Positions 27,231 to 36,401 of a DNA stretch of 64,000 bases are shown piece by piece. The notes beneath the pieces are model-generated. The model ran no database searches and was not told where the DNA came from. It was given only the letters and a program-made list of their open reading frames with translations. Source of the stretch: Nitrospira sp. KM1 (GTDB lineage: Bacteria > Nitrospirota > Nitrospiria > Nitrospirales > Nitrospiraceae); the NCBI RefSeq assembly GCF_011405515.1, contig NZ_AP022671.1, forward strand, positions 2,852,001-2,916,000, read 5' to 3'. Position 1 is the stretch's first letter. Each line of letters opens with the position of its first letter. Both the position numbers and the translations under genes were made by a program.

Positions 27231-27344
27231 GGTGGAGCTAACTTTCTTGCAAACGATATTCTATAGAAAGCCTGTCTCCACCCGCCTCTCCCCCTGTATC
27301 TGCCAAACCTTAGATGCTCCTGCCGCTTTAAGGAGCAAAACCAT

Positions 27345-27857
27345 TTATAGTGCCATCATCTTGTAGTTTAGATCGTAACGGGACGTCTGGCGTCTCTTAA
27401 AAGCACTCGGGGAGCACCCTTCGATGCGCTTAAAGAAGTGACTAAATGCAAAGGAATCACTGAAACCGAGCATTGTCGCCACATCGGTGACGGATAATCC
27501 TTCTCCTGTGAGCAGGAGTTTGGCTTTCGTAATCCGGATGCTAGTCAGGTACTGGGAGAACGGGATACCCATTTGGTGGCGAAAAAATTCAGAACTGTAT
27601 TTTTCTGAATACCCAAGGAATTGCCCCAAGTCTTTGAGAGTAATACGACTCTGGAGGTTCTCAAGGACGAATGCTTGGATTCGTTGAGCAGAAGAGCTTT
27701 GTCGATAGGGAAGGATAGAAAAGACAGGTGGAGATAACGCTCGATGAGCAGCAAGGTGGGGTATAGGGTGAGGGTTCTGTAAGCGCCCTTGGTCCTCTTG
27801 AACCAAAGGTGCCGCCTCCGATCGGCTTTGAACAGCAGGGTTGCTTTCGTACATCAT
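27345..27857 (-). CDS. AraC-family transcriptional regulator, short form
   Basis: 170 residues. The last 100 residues are two helix-turn-helix motifs: LKDLGQFLGYSEKYSSEFFRHQMG for the first, and VTDVATMLGFSDSFAFSHFFKRIEGCSPSAFKRR for the second, which carries the conserved family signature. The first 70 residues are low-complexity and contain no ligand-binding cupin domain, so effector control is not evident. It may be a minimal activator controlled by its own level. A strong terminator-like hairpin lies just upstream on the same strand, which could attenuate its expression. Confidence 0.85.
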   Translation of the reverse strand: MMYESNPAVQSRSEAAPLVQEDQGRLQNPHPIPHLAAHRALSPPVFSILPYRQSSSAQRIQAFVLENLQSRITLKDLGQFLGYSEKYSSEFFRHQMGIPFSQYLTSIRITKAKLLLTGEGLSVTDVATMLGFSDSFAFSHFFKRIEGCSPSAFKRRQTSRYDLNYKMMAL

Positions 27858-27884
27858 AAAAGAGAAACCATCCTTTCCGATCGT

Positions 27885-27919
27885 AAAAAAAGCCCACGAC
27901 CCTTTTCGGATCGTGGGCT
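27885..27919 (-). terminator. Rho-independent terminator or attenuator, minus strand
   Basis: Read on the minus strand, a perfect 9-base stem (AGCCCACGA with TCGTGGGCT) encloses an 11-base loop that can add two more pairs, and is followed directly by seven T residues. It lies 28 bases upstream of the AraC gene's start and on the same strand. No convincing minus-strand gene precedes it before 28 kb, so it may end a short RNA or act as a leader attenuator. Confidence 0.8.
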
Positions 27920-28219
27920 CTGGGAATCGGATTCCTCTGGCCTCCGTATGGCACCAGCCATATTCTTGTTGAGTATAGTTATCAATATCATGATAAGCGG
28001 AAATCTGTCAAGCAAGAGTAAAGGCGCGTAGGGATATTCAAGAGAAGGTTATGAAAGTCTTCCGTCTAAGCCGAGCCAACACCACGCCTTTCCCATGTAA
28101 TTCTTTAGCCGGATATTTGCCAGTGAAAGTCCCCACGAAAGCAGAATAGAATCTATACAGTTTGGGGATTACCCTTTGCGTATGACTCATACGGGACATA
28201 TGGAAGGAAGGTGATATCC

Positions 28220-28351
28220 TTGAAACATGTGAGCAGGATAAAGTCCGGCGAACGACGTGCCTGGACACGACACTGTCCTTGCTGCGGGCGTACATTAGAC
28301 AAGCAGGATCCCATTGCTCCATGGATCTGCGTCTGTGGGTGGCACAGTTAG
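28220..28351 (+). CDS. Tiny zinc-ribbon protein, 43 residues
   Basis: Frame from TTG at 28220 (a GTG at 28229 is an alternative) to TAG at 28349-28351. The product contains HCPCCGRTL and ICVCGWHS, two cysteine pairs about 16 residues apart, a classic zinc ribbon. GGAAGG and AAGGTG upstream supply a ribosome-binding site. The N-terminus is basic (KHVSRIKSGERRAW). The next gene, a small membrane protein, begins 36 bases downstream on the same strand. Function unknown; the Cys pairs are the main support. Confidence 0.55.
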   Translation: MKHVSRIKSGERRAWTRHCPCCGRTLDKQDPIAPWICVCGWHS

Positions 28352-28387
28352 ACCTATCAGAAGTTAGATCAATAGGGAGGCCGCCGC

Positions 28388-28555
28388 ATGAACCACATCA
28401 TTCCCCACGATGTTCGAGCAGGAGTCCTTTTGGTGGTCGGATTTGCTCTCTTGGCCATTATTTGTGCTGTGGCCGCCTTTAGTACGGTCATGCGTCCCGT
28501 TCGATGGGCTGACAGAAGGCATATCGACTTTAGGCAGCGGAGGAGGAGTTACTAA
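28388..28555 (+). CDS. Small single-span membrane protein, 55 residues
   Basis: The ATG at 28388 follows GGGAGG with good spacing. The product has one strongly hydrophobic span (AGVLLVVGFALLAIICAVAAF, about residues 11-31) and a basic tail ending RRRSY, predicting cytoplasmic C-terminus by the positive-inside rule. It probably forms a two-gene unit with the zinc-ribbon gene just upstream. No family recognised. Confidence 0.6.
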   Translation: MNHIIPHDVRAGVLLVVGFALLAIICAVAAFSTVMRPVRWADRRHIDFRQRRRSY

Positions 28556-28702
28556 CCGTTTTCTGTGCCTAAGCACTGCCTCGTCATAACACCTCGCAAT
28601 TTCTCACTCTTTATACGGCACGTGTTCCCTCCAAGCGCCTAATAATTTGGGTGCTATATTTGTTGTACGCAAGGAATTCCGCAACATATGGAAGGACGAT
28701 GC

Positions 28703-29392
28703 ATGCAACAACAACATTTGGGAACTAAGGCATTCATGCTTCTGAGCATCATTGTTCTCTTCAGTCAGGGCTGTGGAGTGAAATGGCTTCAATCCGATGG
28801 TGACTCTTCCAGAAAGGGCTCTCAAAGCAGCCGGTCGGGCGATATTTCAGGAACACCCTGGGATGGTAAAGGCATAAACCCCGCCTTTCCGCTCATGACG
28901 CAGAGAGAAAACGCCACAGAACTCAGCGGATTCTCCGGTAACCCGGCAGAAGAACGCCTGATGGAAGGCTCAGGCATTTCATCAAAGTATCAATCAGCAA
29001 GACGCGCGATGCAGCGCGCTGAACTAACTCAAGAGGAGAGGGCTGCCATCGAAGCAGGACTACAGGATGTATTCTTTGCCTATGATCAATGGTCGTTGTC
29101 AAAGAATAGCATGGAATCCTTGGACCATAATGCTGAGTGGCTGAAAGCACACCCCGGTGCTGTGATGCGGGTTGAAGGACATTGCGATGAACGTGGAACG
29201 GCAGACTATAACGTCGTGCTCGGTGAAAAACGTTCGAAGAGCGCCCGTGCCTATCTGCTGGAATTGGGAGTAAGTCAAACTCAACTTGGAACAGTATCCT
29301 ACGGCAAAGAGCGGCCGTTCTGTCTGGACCACACCGAGGCCTGTTATCGAGAAAATCGTCGGGGGCACATGTGGCTACGGGTCAAGAAATAG
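28703..29392 (+). CDS. Pal-like OmpA-family lipoprotein
   Basis: 229 residues. The ATG at 28703, preceded by GGAAGGA, opens a signal peptide ending in FSQGC, a lipobox, so the protein should be anchored in the outer membrane. A flexible linker of about 90 residues precedes the C-terminal OmpA domain: VFFAYDQWSLSKNSM, the peptidoglycan-binding VEGHCDERGTADYNVVLGEKRS, and YGKERPFCLDHTEACYRENRR. The DERGT motif is that of Pal. Tol genes are not adjacent, so it may be a second Pal-like protein rather than the Tol-Pal component. Confidence 0.88.
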   Translation: MQQQHLGTKAFMLLSIIVLFSQGCGVKWLQSDGDSSRKGSQSSRSGDISGTPWDGKGINPAFPLMTQRENATELSGFSGNPAEERLMEGSGISSKYQSARRAMQRAELTQEERAAIEAGLQDVFFAYDQWSLSKNSMESLDHNAEWLKAHPGAVMRVEGHCDERGTADYNVVLGEKRSKSARAYLLELGVSQTQLGTVSYGKERPFCLDHTEACYRENRRGHMWLRVKK

Positions 29393-29444
29393 ACAAATAG
29401 GATGCTTTTTTATGCTGGATATTCGAGGCAGTGGAGAAAAGAGC

Positions 29445-29819
29445 ATGGTCACCAAAGCACGTTCGGCGAAAATCGAACCCGTCGATCAGAGACGGCAGCC
29501 CCGATTCACAGCTCAATTTAGAAGTACATTTTCTGGAGGTCAGCGCGAGGGCCAAGGAAAAACAATAGATCTTTCCGATGGGGGCTGCAAGATCGAATCC
29601 AATCAAACAGTCGTCATTGGCGGCACCTTTGAATACCGCATTTATGTGCCAGGGCTCAGCTGGCCTATAAGAATTGATGAGGCCCAAGTTCGATGGGTTA
29701 ATGGGAAGATATTTGGCGTACAGTTCATTTCTATCCAAGCGGAAGAGCGTCAGAAACTCAAGCAACTCCTCATCAACCTAGAAACTGAACAGGTTCAAGA
29801 GTCGTGTCGTCGTCATTAA
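29445..29819 (+). CDS. PilZ-domain protein
   Basis: About 124 residues. The c-di-GMP-binding signature is visible: the arginine motif RRQPRF near residue 20 and the DLSDGGCKI motif near residue 50, with the usual spacing, then a beta-barrel ending RWVNGKIFGVQFI. A single PilZ domain with a helical tail suggests a c-di-GMP effector acting through partner proteins. The start at 29445 has GGAG upstream; an alternative ATG is at 29412. It lies between the Pal-like gene and msrA, with no motility genes nearby. Confidence 0.8.
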   Translation: MVTKARSAKIEPVDQRRQPRFTAQFRSTFSGGQREGQGKTIDLSDGGCKIESNQTVVIGGTFEYRIYVPGLSWPIRIDEAQVRWVNGKIFGVQFISIQAEERQKLKQLLINLETEQVQESCRRH

Positions 29820-29846
29820 ACTTTATGGTATATATGATCAAATCAT

Positions 29847-30383
29847 ATGGCTCACGAACTTGCCACTCTCGCAGGAGGCTGTTTCTGGTGTCTTGAAGCG
29901 GTCTATGATCAATTGCAGGGCGTCATCTCCGTCGAGTCTGGTTACTTAGGTGGACAAAAGGATAATCCTACCTACGAGGAGGTTTGTGCCGGCAGTACGG
30001 GTCACGCTGAAGCGATACGCATCACATTCGATCCCACTGTTGTGAGCTACCGGGAGTTGCTTGAAGTGTTTTTTTCAATTCATGATCCTACGACGTTGAA
30101 TCGACAGGGGCATGATGTCGGTACTCAGTACCGATCGGCTATTTTCTATCACGATCAGCTTCAGAAAAAGACGGCCGAGGAGATGGTCGCACTCTTGAAC
30201 AAAGATCGAACGTTTCCAGCGCCTATCGTGACTCAGATCACGCCTGCCACTTCTTGGTACGAAGCCGAGCCCTACCATCAGGAATACTATGCGAAGAATC
30301 CTTACCAGGGGTATTGCACGGCAGTCGTCGGGCCAAAGATGGTGAAGTTCCGAAAACTATTTTTGGCCAAGTTGAAATCCTGA
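29847..30383 (+). CDS. msrA: Peptide-methionine (S)-S-oxide reductase
   Basis: 178 residues, normal length. It repairs methionine-S-sulfoxide in proteins using thioredoxin. The catalytic Cys12 lies in GGCFWCLEAVY, followed by GYLGGQKDNPTYEEVCAGSTGHAEA and HDPTTLNRQGHDVGTQYRSAIF, which are the full set of family motifs. The protein is not fused to MsrB. The C-terminus has EYYAKNPYQGYC, with a cysteine that could be the resolving one. It stands as a single gene after the PilZ protein. Confidence 0.95.
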   Translation: MAHELATLAGGCFWCLEAVYDQLQGVISVESGYLGGQKDNPTYEEVCAGSTGHAEAIRITFDPTVVSYRELLEVFFSIHDPTTLNRQGHDVGTQYRSAIFYHDQLQKKTAEEMVALLNKDRTFPAPIVTQITPATSWYEAEPYHQEYYAKNPYQGYCTAVVGPKMVKFRKLFLAKLKS

Positions 30384-30484
30384 CGTTCCTGCTTTCATTC
30401 TTCTTCAACCGTAAGGCAGGTTCTCGCGACATCACAAGCGACAAAGCTTCTTGCTCGGTAACGGGCGACAGGGACATCCTTCAA

Positions 30485-31366
30485 TCAGGGAGCCTGCATT
30501 TCACCTTGATCCAACCATGCATCCTGGATTTCTGAGCCTACGGCGTTGACCCCGAGAGATTTAAAATCGAACAGTCCTCGGTCCAATAACAATGAGGGCT
30601 CGACGTTGGACAGCGCGGCGAACATGCTAGCTGTGCATCCCGGACATCGATCCTCCCACTCTCGTAAAAACTCTTTGACTTCTTTGCGCTTAAGTTCCTC
30701 CTGTGAACCGCAGAGGTCACAAGGAATGATCGGAAATGCCCTAAGGTTGGCATATCGTGCAAGGTCGCTCTCCCGAACAGCGATGAGCGGCCGGATGACG
30801 ACGTGACGTCCGGTCGTGGACAATAGCTTCGCTGGCATCGTTTTCAATTTTCCGGTAAACAGGAGGTTCAGAAGGAAGGTTTCGAGAACATCGTCGCGGT
30901 GATGTCCGAGGGCAATCTTGGTAGCGCCCAATTCGGTGGCTATCCTGTAGAGATGTCCACGGCGGAGTCGAGAACACAAAGAGCAGGTCGTCTGACCCGC
31001 TGGGATGAGTCGTTTAACTATTGAGTAAGTATCCCGCTCCTCAATATGAAAGGGGACACCAATACCTGTCAGATACTTGGGTAGGATTTCTGGAGGGAAT
31101 CCCGGCTGCTTTTGGTCCAGATTGACGGCAACCAAATCGAAATGGATTGGCGCTCGTTGTTGCAGAACAAGGAGCAGGTCCAGCAGGCCGTAGCTGTCCT
31201 TTCCGCCTGATAAGCAAACCATGATTTTATCGCCATTCTCTATTAGCCCATAGTCGACTATCGTTTTCCCCATCAGACGGAGCATGCGGGTCTGCAGTTG
31301 CTCGGTCGTCTCGTCTAGCCTGGAGGCTGGAGCTTTCGGTCCGGACTGTTGAAACATGACCGGCAT
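30485..31366 (-). CDS. ttcA: tRNA 2-thiocytidine biosynthesis protein
   Basis: About 293 residues from 31366 (the frame extends to 31423). It is an ATP-dependent enzyme that thiolates cytidine 32 of tRNAs using a [4Fe-4S] cluster. The PP-loop [10 protein letters not shown], cluster cysteines in [10 protein letters not shown] and a further cysteine in IPCDLCG, and the [13 protein letters not shown] segment are all characteristic. The length fits the family. No Shine-Dalgarno decides between the candidate starts. It is divergent from the metallopeptidase gene and shares a short intergenic region with it. Confidence 0.92.
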   Translation of the reverse strand: MPVMFQQSGPKAPASRLDETTEQLQTRMLRLMGKTIVDYGLIENGDKIMVCLSGGKDSYGLLDLLLVLQQRAPIHFDLVAVNLDQKQPGFPPEILPKYLTGIGVPFHIEERDTYSIVKRLIPAGQTTCSLCSRLRRGHLYRIATELGATKIALGHHRDDVLETFLLNLLFTGKLKTMPAKLLSTTGRHVVIRPLIAVRESDLARYANLRAFPIIPCDLCGSQEELKRKEVKEFLREWEDRCPGCTASMFAALSNVEPSLLLDRGLFDFKSLGVNAVGSEIQDAWLDQGEMQAP

Positions 31367-31525
31367 TGTATGCGGACAGGAATGACTCTGTCGATGGCAC
31401 ACTCCGGCAACGTTCCTCTTCATTCTTGACGGAATCCCTGGATGGCTTCATTCTGCTCCCTACAGGCCCCGTGCGGTCATCAGTGCCACTCTGGTTAGTG
31501 TGATCTGAACGGTAGGAGTTGCAAG

Positions 31526-32578
31526 ATGCTGAAGCTGGAAAAGCGGCATTCGTTGGCTTCCTCCACAGCTGAATCGCAACCTTGGTGGGTTCCTTGGCCT
31601 GATGACAAACTCTTGGACCTGCCGATGTGCCATCTAGAGGTCTCCCTCGCATCCCCCTTTCTCTCAAGTCTCATCCACCAGCTCTACAGTGAACTCGAAT
31701 CCAATCATTTGAAGTTCCGACCGCATTTCTGGTTATCCAACGAATGGTTTACTCCCGACGGTGTGCCGGGAATTGCCATCCCTTTCTATCTCTCGCATCC
31801 TCGCCTGATGAAGCTTGAGCTGGCACAGATGTTAGAAGTTGAAGGTGGAACGAACGAATGGTGCATGCGCATCTTGAGACATGAAGCCGGACACGCGATC
31901 GAAAATGCCTACCGAACAAGACGACTTCGAAGCCGTCAACAAATCTTCGGTCGTTCGTCTGAACCGTATCCGACTTACTATCGTCCCCGTCCCTACAGCC
32001 GCAGCTTCGTCAGACACCTCGATGTGTGGTATGCGCAAAGTCACCCGGATGAAGATTTTGCCGAGACGTTTGCAGTCTGGCTTACGCCGGGTGCAACGTG
32101 GGCTGATCGATATAAAGGATGGCCGGTCATTCGGAAACTCCAGTATATGGACGAACTCATGCGTGGGTTGTCTGATGTAGCGCCAGCGGTGACCAGCAAA
32201 GAAACGGTCGATCCTCTCGACACGATGAAGAAGACACTTCGTGAACATTACGAACGGAAACGAAGCCATTATCGGATTGAACGAACATCGTTCTTCGATC
32301 CCGATCTCAAACGGCTCTTCTCGGACGAGTCTGGCCCAATCAGCGCAGCAAGGTTTCTTAATCGTTTCCGACGCGAGGTTCGTCGAAAAGTTGCCGGGTG
32401 GACCGGTGAGTATCAATACACCATCGATCTCGTGCTCGAGGACATGATTCAACGCTGTCGACAACTCAACCTGCGCCTCCAAGGACCTGAGGAACAGGCG
32501 AAGCTGGACTTCACGATTCTTCTGACCGTCCATACCATGAATTATCTTCGTAGCGGACGGCATAAGGTGGCCGTATGA
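31526..32578 (+). CDS. Putative zinc metallopeptidase (HEXXH; Peptidase_Mx-like)
   Basis: 350 residues, cytoplasmic (no signal peptide). The zinc motif HEAGH is at about residues 119-123, and a downstream DEDFAETFAVWL near residue 178 supplies the third ligand region, as in the putative zinc-binding peptidase family. A helical C-terminal domain of about 120 residues follows. The stop overlaps the next gene's ATG (ATGA), so it is translated together with an ATP-grasp ligase. Peptidase plus ligase pairs suggest making and unmaking a peptide or amide bond. Substrate unknown. Confidence 0.82.
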   Translation: MLKLEKRHSLASSTAESQPWWVPWPDDKLLDLPMCHLEVSLASPFLSSLIHQLYSELESNHLKFRPHFWLSNEWFTPDGVPGIAIPFYLSHPRLMKLELAQMLEVEGGTNEWCMRILRHEAGHAIENAYRTRRLRSRQQIFGRSSEPYPTYYRPRPYSRSFVRHLDVWYAQSHPDEDFAETFAVWLTPGATWADRYKGWPVIRKLQYMDELMRGLSDVAPAVTSKETVDPLDTMKKTLREHYERKRSHYRIERTSFFDPDLKRLFSDESGPISAARFLNRFRREVRRKVAGWTGEYQYTIDLVLEDMIQRCRQLNLRLQGPEEQAKLDFTILLTVHTMNYLRSGRHKVAV

Positions 32579-33597
32579 AGCGTATGCGAGTTCTCGTACT
32601 TATGCACGAAGACTTGATTCCACCAGACCAATTAAACGGCCACAATCCTAAGGGTGCTGAGTGGAAGACGGAATTTGACGTCGTACGAGCGCTTCGCAAG
32701 CTGGGTCATGATGTGAAACCTCTTGGCGTGAGAAGCGACCTTGGCGTCATTCGTGCGGCCGTTGAGCAATGGAATCCTCAGATTGCGTTCAACCTCCTTG
32801 AAGAATTCGACGGCATGGCCGTTTTTGACCAACATGTCGTGTCATATCTGGAGCTGTTGCATGTCCCTTACACGGGTTGCAATCCTCGAGGATTGATGCT
32901 TGCACGAGACAAGGCACTCTCAAAACAATTGTTCTCATTTCATAGAATACCGTTCCCGGACTTCATGGTGGTCTTGCAAGGCCGGACGGTCCGGCGGCCG
33001 AAATGCCTCTCGTTTCCCCTCATCGTAAAATCAGTGACGGAAGAAGCCTCGCTCGGTATCTCACAGGCGTCGATCGTTCAGGATGATGAGAAGTTGCAGG
33101 AGCGGGTGTCGTTTATTCATCAGAGTGTCGGCACCGACGCCCTCATTGAACGATATGTCGAGGGCCGCGAGTTCTACGTCGGGGTTATCGGGAACGCTCA
33201 CCTTCAGGTGCTGCCCGTATGGGAACTGAATATGGATAATTTGCCGGATGATGCCAACCGCATCGCGACGCAACGGGTGAAGTGGAGCCGAACCTATCAG
33301 GACAAATATGGAATCAGATCGACGGAAGCCAAACACCTTCCGGATGGCAAGACGGAACAAATCCAGCACTTGGCCAAACGCGTATACCGGGCGCTCGGTC
33401 TGAGTGGATACGCCAGGATCGATTTGCGAATGGATTGCAGCGGACGTCTGTACATCTTGGAGGCCAATCCCAATCCGCAGATCGCACAGGACGAAGACTT
33501 TGCAGACTCTGCTGAGAAGGCTGGCTACCCGTATCCCGAATTGCTGCAGGAGCTACTGCATGTCGGGTTACGTTGGCGACCGGCAAAGGCCGCGTGA
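32575..33597 (+). CDS. ATP-grasp ligase, D-alanine-D-alanine ligase-like
   Basis: 340 residues. It has the three ATP-grasp parts: an N-terminal Rossmann-like domain (MRVLVLMHEDLIPP then IAFNLLEEFDG), the ATP-binding central region with LIVKSVTEEASLGIS, and the C-terminal metal site ARIDLRMDCSGRLYILEANPNP. It resembles D-Ala-D-Ala ligases but lacks a clear match to the D-Ala specificity segment, and it is coupled by ATGA overlap to a metallopeptidase rather than to cell-wall genes. The amide-bond substrates are unknown. The true ddl is probably elsewhere. Confidence 0.85.
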   Translation: MKRMRVLVLMHEDLIPPDQLNGHNPKGAEWKTEFDVVRALRKLGHDVKPLGVRSDLGVIRAAVEQWNPQIAFNLLEEFDGMAVFDQHVVSYLELLHVPYTGCNPRGLMLARDKALSKQLFSFHRIPFPDFMVVLQGRTVRRPKCLSFPLIVKSVTEEASLGISQASIVQDDEKLQERVSFIHQSVGTDALIERYVEGREFYVGVIGNAHLQVLPVWELNMDNLPDDANRIATQRVKWSRTYQDKYGIRSTEAKHLPDGKTEQIQHLAKRVYRALGLSGYARIDLRMDCSGRLYILEANPNPQIAQDEDFADSAEKAGYPYPELLQELLHVGLRWRPAKAA

Positions 33598-33651
33598 ACG
33601 TCACGCACAAGCCGTAGATCTATAGATGGTCGGTCGACGCGGACGAATCGA

Positions 33652-34197
33652 TCAGGGTCCCCAGTTGAATCCGAATAGAAGGGTGACGCTGGAATTATCG
33701 CTCTCCGTTAATGACGGAGAAAGATTGATGTCGTGTAAGTTGACCTGAAGCGTCGAATTCAGCGCCATGTTGGGAATGACCTGGTATTCGAGCGACACCC
33801 CAATGGGGATAAACCAGCTTGTATCGTTGCGATCGATGCGGGTTGGACCGGTTCCCTTGTCGAGATCCGCGTGAAGAAATCCAATACCGGTGAACGGAAC
33901 GAGGTTCACGTGATTGTTAAAACGGAAATGATAACGCCCCACCCCGGCGAAAGCGATCTGAAACAGATCCCCCATCGGGCTGATTTGCAGCATGGGACCC
34001 GCGGAGAAGTTTCTGTCGAAGTAGTAGTCGAGGTTAAAGCCCATCGTAAAAACCGTGTTATTGACGGTTCCCGATGTAAATCCCAGCCCCGTCCCGAATC
34101 CCCAACGATTCTCATCCGCATGTGCTGACGGCACCATGATGTACGTGCAGGCCATGAGGAGACATCCGGTTATGAATTTTTCTGCAATGCGAAGCAT
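33652..34197 (-). CDS. Outer-membrane beta-barrel protein
   Basis: 181 residues. A signal peptide (FITGCLLMACTYIMVPSAHA) is followed by alternating hydrophobic and polar residues with glycine-aromatic strands, for example GFGTGLGFTSG, FNLDYYFDRNFSAGPMLQI and GVGRYHFRF, ending in FGFNWGP. About eight strands are plausible, similar to OmpX/OmpW-type small barrels. Its C-terminal residue is Pro rather than the usual Phe or Trp, which is odd for BAM recognition. Function unknown. Confidence 0.8.
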   Translation of the reverse strand: MLRIAEKFITGCLLMACTYIMVPSAHADENRWGFGTGLGFTSGTVNNTVFTMGFNLDYYFDRNFSAGPMLQISPMGDLFQIAFAGVGRYHFRFNNHVNLVPFTGIGFLHADLDKGTGPTRIDRNDTSWFIPIGVSLEYQVIPNMALNSTLQVNLHDINLSPSLTESDNSSVTLLFGFNWGP

Positions 34198-34322
34198 GAA
34201 GCGAATCTAGCATGGGGGATTCTCCCTGAACAAGGCGCTTGAGCCCGTTTCGCTCCTGCGGTATTCTCGCGCCCTGTAGGTGGGATCTGATTTGACCAAG
34301 TAGACGGAACGGAAGACGGGCT

Positions 34323-34802
34323 ATGACACCGAATGAAGCTGCAGAGGCGGTGCTCCATGAGCTCCCCAGCCGTCTTTCTCCTTCCGGGCTCGAAGAGTAT
34401 GGAATCCACGCCACACCGGAACAGGCACAGGTTATTTGGCAGGAAATTCTTTCGCTCAACTTCTTCTGGATCACCATGGCGGTGGAGGCGCACATCCCCA
34501 AGGAATGCCGCGTTCTCGTCAAACAGCTCGTCCTCAACTCCATTGAACAGTCTTGGCCGGCGGATGAAGTAAAAACTGTTCCCGCGTGGAACCAGTATTC
34601 AATCGAACAGCAGGAACGCACACATCGCTACGAGCGACTCGCGAATGAAGGGATGAGCCCACTAGCCATTAGCGCCGAGCTTGGCATGATGTTGGAAGAG
34701 CAACGGATTGTGGAAGAGGAGAGCCGGCGGAATGTGCTGACGCTCCTCATCGATTCTGTGCCGGTCGATGCGTATGGTGAGGTGCTCAAGGATCTAGGCT
34801 GA
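34323..34802 (+). CDS. Hypothetical protein, largely helical
   Basis: 159 residues beginning MTPNEAAEAVLHELPSR. The sequence is rich in helix-forming residues, with amphipathic segments around residues 35-75 and 90-125. It has no membrane span, signal peptide, cysteine cluster or known motif. It converges on gpmA with eight bases between the stops. I do not recognise the family. Confidence 0.65.
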   Translation: MTPNEAAEAVLHELPSRLSPSGLEEYGIHATPEQAQVIWQEILSLNFFWITMAVEAHIPKECRVLVKQLVLNSIEQSWPADEVKTVPAWNQYSIEQQERTHRYERLANEGMSPLAISAELGMMLEEQRIVEEESRRNVLTLLIDSVPVDAYGEVLKDLG

Positions 34803-34809
34803 CTGACCC

Positions 34810-35415
34810 TCACAGATACCGGTGATCGAGGGTGCGGCCCTGGGCATCCAATTCGTACAGTAAGGGCGCGCCAGTCGGAATATTCAGTTCGAGTACCTGT
34901 TCTCTGGAGAGCTGTTCCAGTTCCATCACCAGCGCGCGCAAGCTGTTCCCATGCGCGGCGATCAAAATTGTCTCGCCTTTCAAAATGAATGGCTTGATGG
35001 TTTGTTCATAATAGGGCAGTACCCGCTCTGCGGTATCCTTCAAACTCTCACCGCCCGGAGGACGCACGTCGTAGCTTCGTCGCCAAATCTTGACTTGTTC
35101 GTCACCAAACTTCTTGGCCGTTTCCGCCTTATCCAGTCCTTGCAGATCGCCGTACATCCGTTCATTCAGGGCCCTATCTTTTTCTATGGGAATGGTTGAT
35201 TGGCCAATCGTCTCCAGCGCGAGTTGGAGCGTGTCATTGGCTCTCTTCAAGACAGAAGTGAACGCACGATTGAACGAAAATCCTCGCAGCTTTTCACCGG
35301 CCTGTTTTGCCTCCTGAACGCCTTTGGGCGATAGCGGCACATCGACCCAACCGGTGAAACGGTTTTCCAAGTTCCACTGCGACTGTCCATGACGGAGTAA
35401 AACCAGACGAGCCAT
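34810..35415 (-). CDS. gpmA: 2,3-bisphosphoglycerate-dependent phosphoglycerate mutase
   Basis: 201 residues. It interconverts 3- and 2-phosphoglycerate in glycolysis and gluconeogenesis. The phosphohistidine motif [11 protein letters not shown] is at the N-terminus, with [33 protein letters not shown] and the second catalytic histidine in [11 protein letters not shown]. The ATG at 35415 is preceded by GGAGGG; the frame to 35436 is rejected because it would include that site. It is shorter than the E. coli enzyme (about 250), as is common outside Proteobacteria. Confidence 0.9.
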   Translation of the reverse strand: MARLVLLRHGQSQWNLENRFTGWVDVPLSPKGVQEAKQAGEKLRGFSFNRAFTSVLKRANDTLQLALETIGQSTIPIEKDRALNERMYGDLQGLDKAETAKKFGDEQVKIWRRSYDVRPPGGESLKDTAERVLPYYEQTIKPFILKGETILIAAHGNSLRALVMELEQLSREQVLELNIPTGAPLLYELDAQGRTLDHRYL

Positions 35416-35557
35416 CGATACCCCCTCCTTCGGCATCCGCCGCCCTTCCTGTATGCGGAGAGAATACTGGATCAGAGGCTCAAGTCAAGCGTTGCTTTCG
35501 ATGACCGCTGGCAGTACCATTCCCGCCAACTTTCTTCCAACGAAGACGCTCAATTTC

Positions 35558-36382
35558 ATGAACCCCGTTCCTCCGCACGACATCGATTGGCTCGTGGTCC
35601 AAAGCTGGTGGCAACGCATGGCGGAGCGTCTCCATGTCACCGACAAGGCGACTCCGTTCTTTCGACGCATTCAGACAGGCGATTTATTGGAGCGTATGGT
35701 CCAGGTGGGAGTGCAAGTTGATTATGTTCTCTTTGTGCTGATGCGGTATTGGGTGCCGACCGTGCTTCCGCCACCAGGCCGAGAACGACTCACCAAGAAT
35801 GATCCGGACTACTGGCTGGAATCTGAGCAAATCCTCAGGGCGGCTGCCGGTCGATTGCGTGAACTCAAGCCGTTGATTGAACTCCTGACGAGTCCCGGTC
35901 CCCTGTCCGACCAGCCCGGTCACAAACATCGCACGCAACCCGAGGTCATTGAATTGGAGTTGGCCAATGTCGTCGAGGGAATTGCCGAAGCGGCGGGAAC
36001 CTACGGAGGACCGGACTATACATCCATCGTCAAAGCGTTCGATCCGGTTCCACTCCGTCAAACCCAACCGTTTAAACACAACAAGAAGCACAGTGCGGAA
36101 CTATGGGTCGTCTTTCTGCTCCGTGAACACTTCCGGAGCCTGGGGTTAGGCAAGGACCGCTACTGGCCGCTCGTAGCGCCGATCTGTGAAGTCGCCGGCA
36201 TTCTAAACCAGTTCGGGCAACCCTACAGTCCCGATGAACTGAAATCCTGGTGGCAGAAAAACTGGCCAAGAACCTACACGCAGCTCGAACAACGGCAGGA
36301 GGCAACGGACGCAGGGGGGGCCGCCTACGAGCAGGACTTCTTATGGTTTCAGGCCTGGATTGGGTGGCAGCGCTCCATTTAG
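35558..36382 (+). CDS. Hypothetical protein
   Basis: About 274 residues from MNPVPPHDIDW at 35558. The protein is tryptophan-rich, with VQSWWQRMAERL near the start and WWQKNWPRTYTQL and FLWFQAWIGWQ near the end, and appears largely helical. There is no signal peptide and no known catalytic motif. The frame extends upstream to 35453 but only the later ATG begins the conserved-looking part. Neighbouring genes (gpmA and a zinc-ribbon membrane protein) give no functional clue. Confidence 0.6.
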   Translation: MNPVPPHDIDWLVVQSWWQRMAERLHVTDKATPFFRRIQTGDLLERMVQVGVQVDYVLFVLMRYWVPTVLPPPGRERLTKNDPDYWLESEQILRAAAGRLRELKPLIELLTSPGPLSDQPGHKHRTQPEVIELELANVVEGIAEAAGTYGGPDYTSIVKAFDPVPLRQTQPFKHNKKHSAELWVVFLLREHFRSLGLGKDRYWPLVAPICEVAGILNQFGQPYSPDELKSWWQKNWPRTYTQLEQRQEATDAGGAAYEQDFLWFQAWIGWQRSI

Positions 36383-36401
36383 CAAATTGGAGAGTGATGC
36401 G

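Noticed and set aside
28038-28322. 94-codon minus-strand frame that could explain the terminator at 27.9 kb
   Set aside because: It lies opposite the zinc-ribbon gene, has no ribosome-binding site and looks like a shadow.
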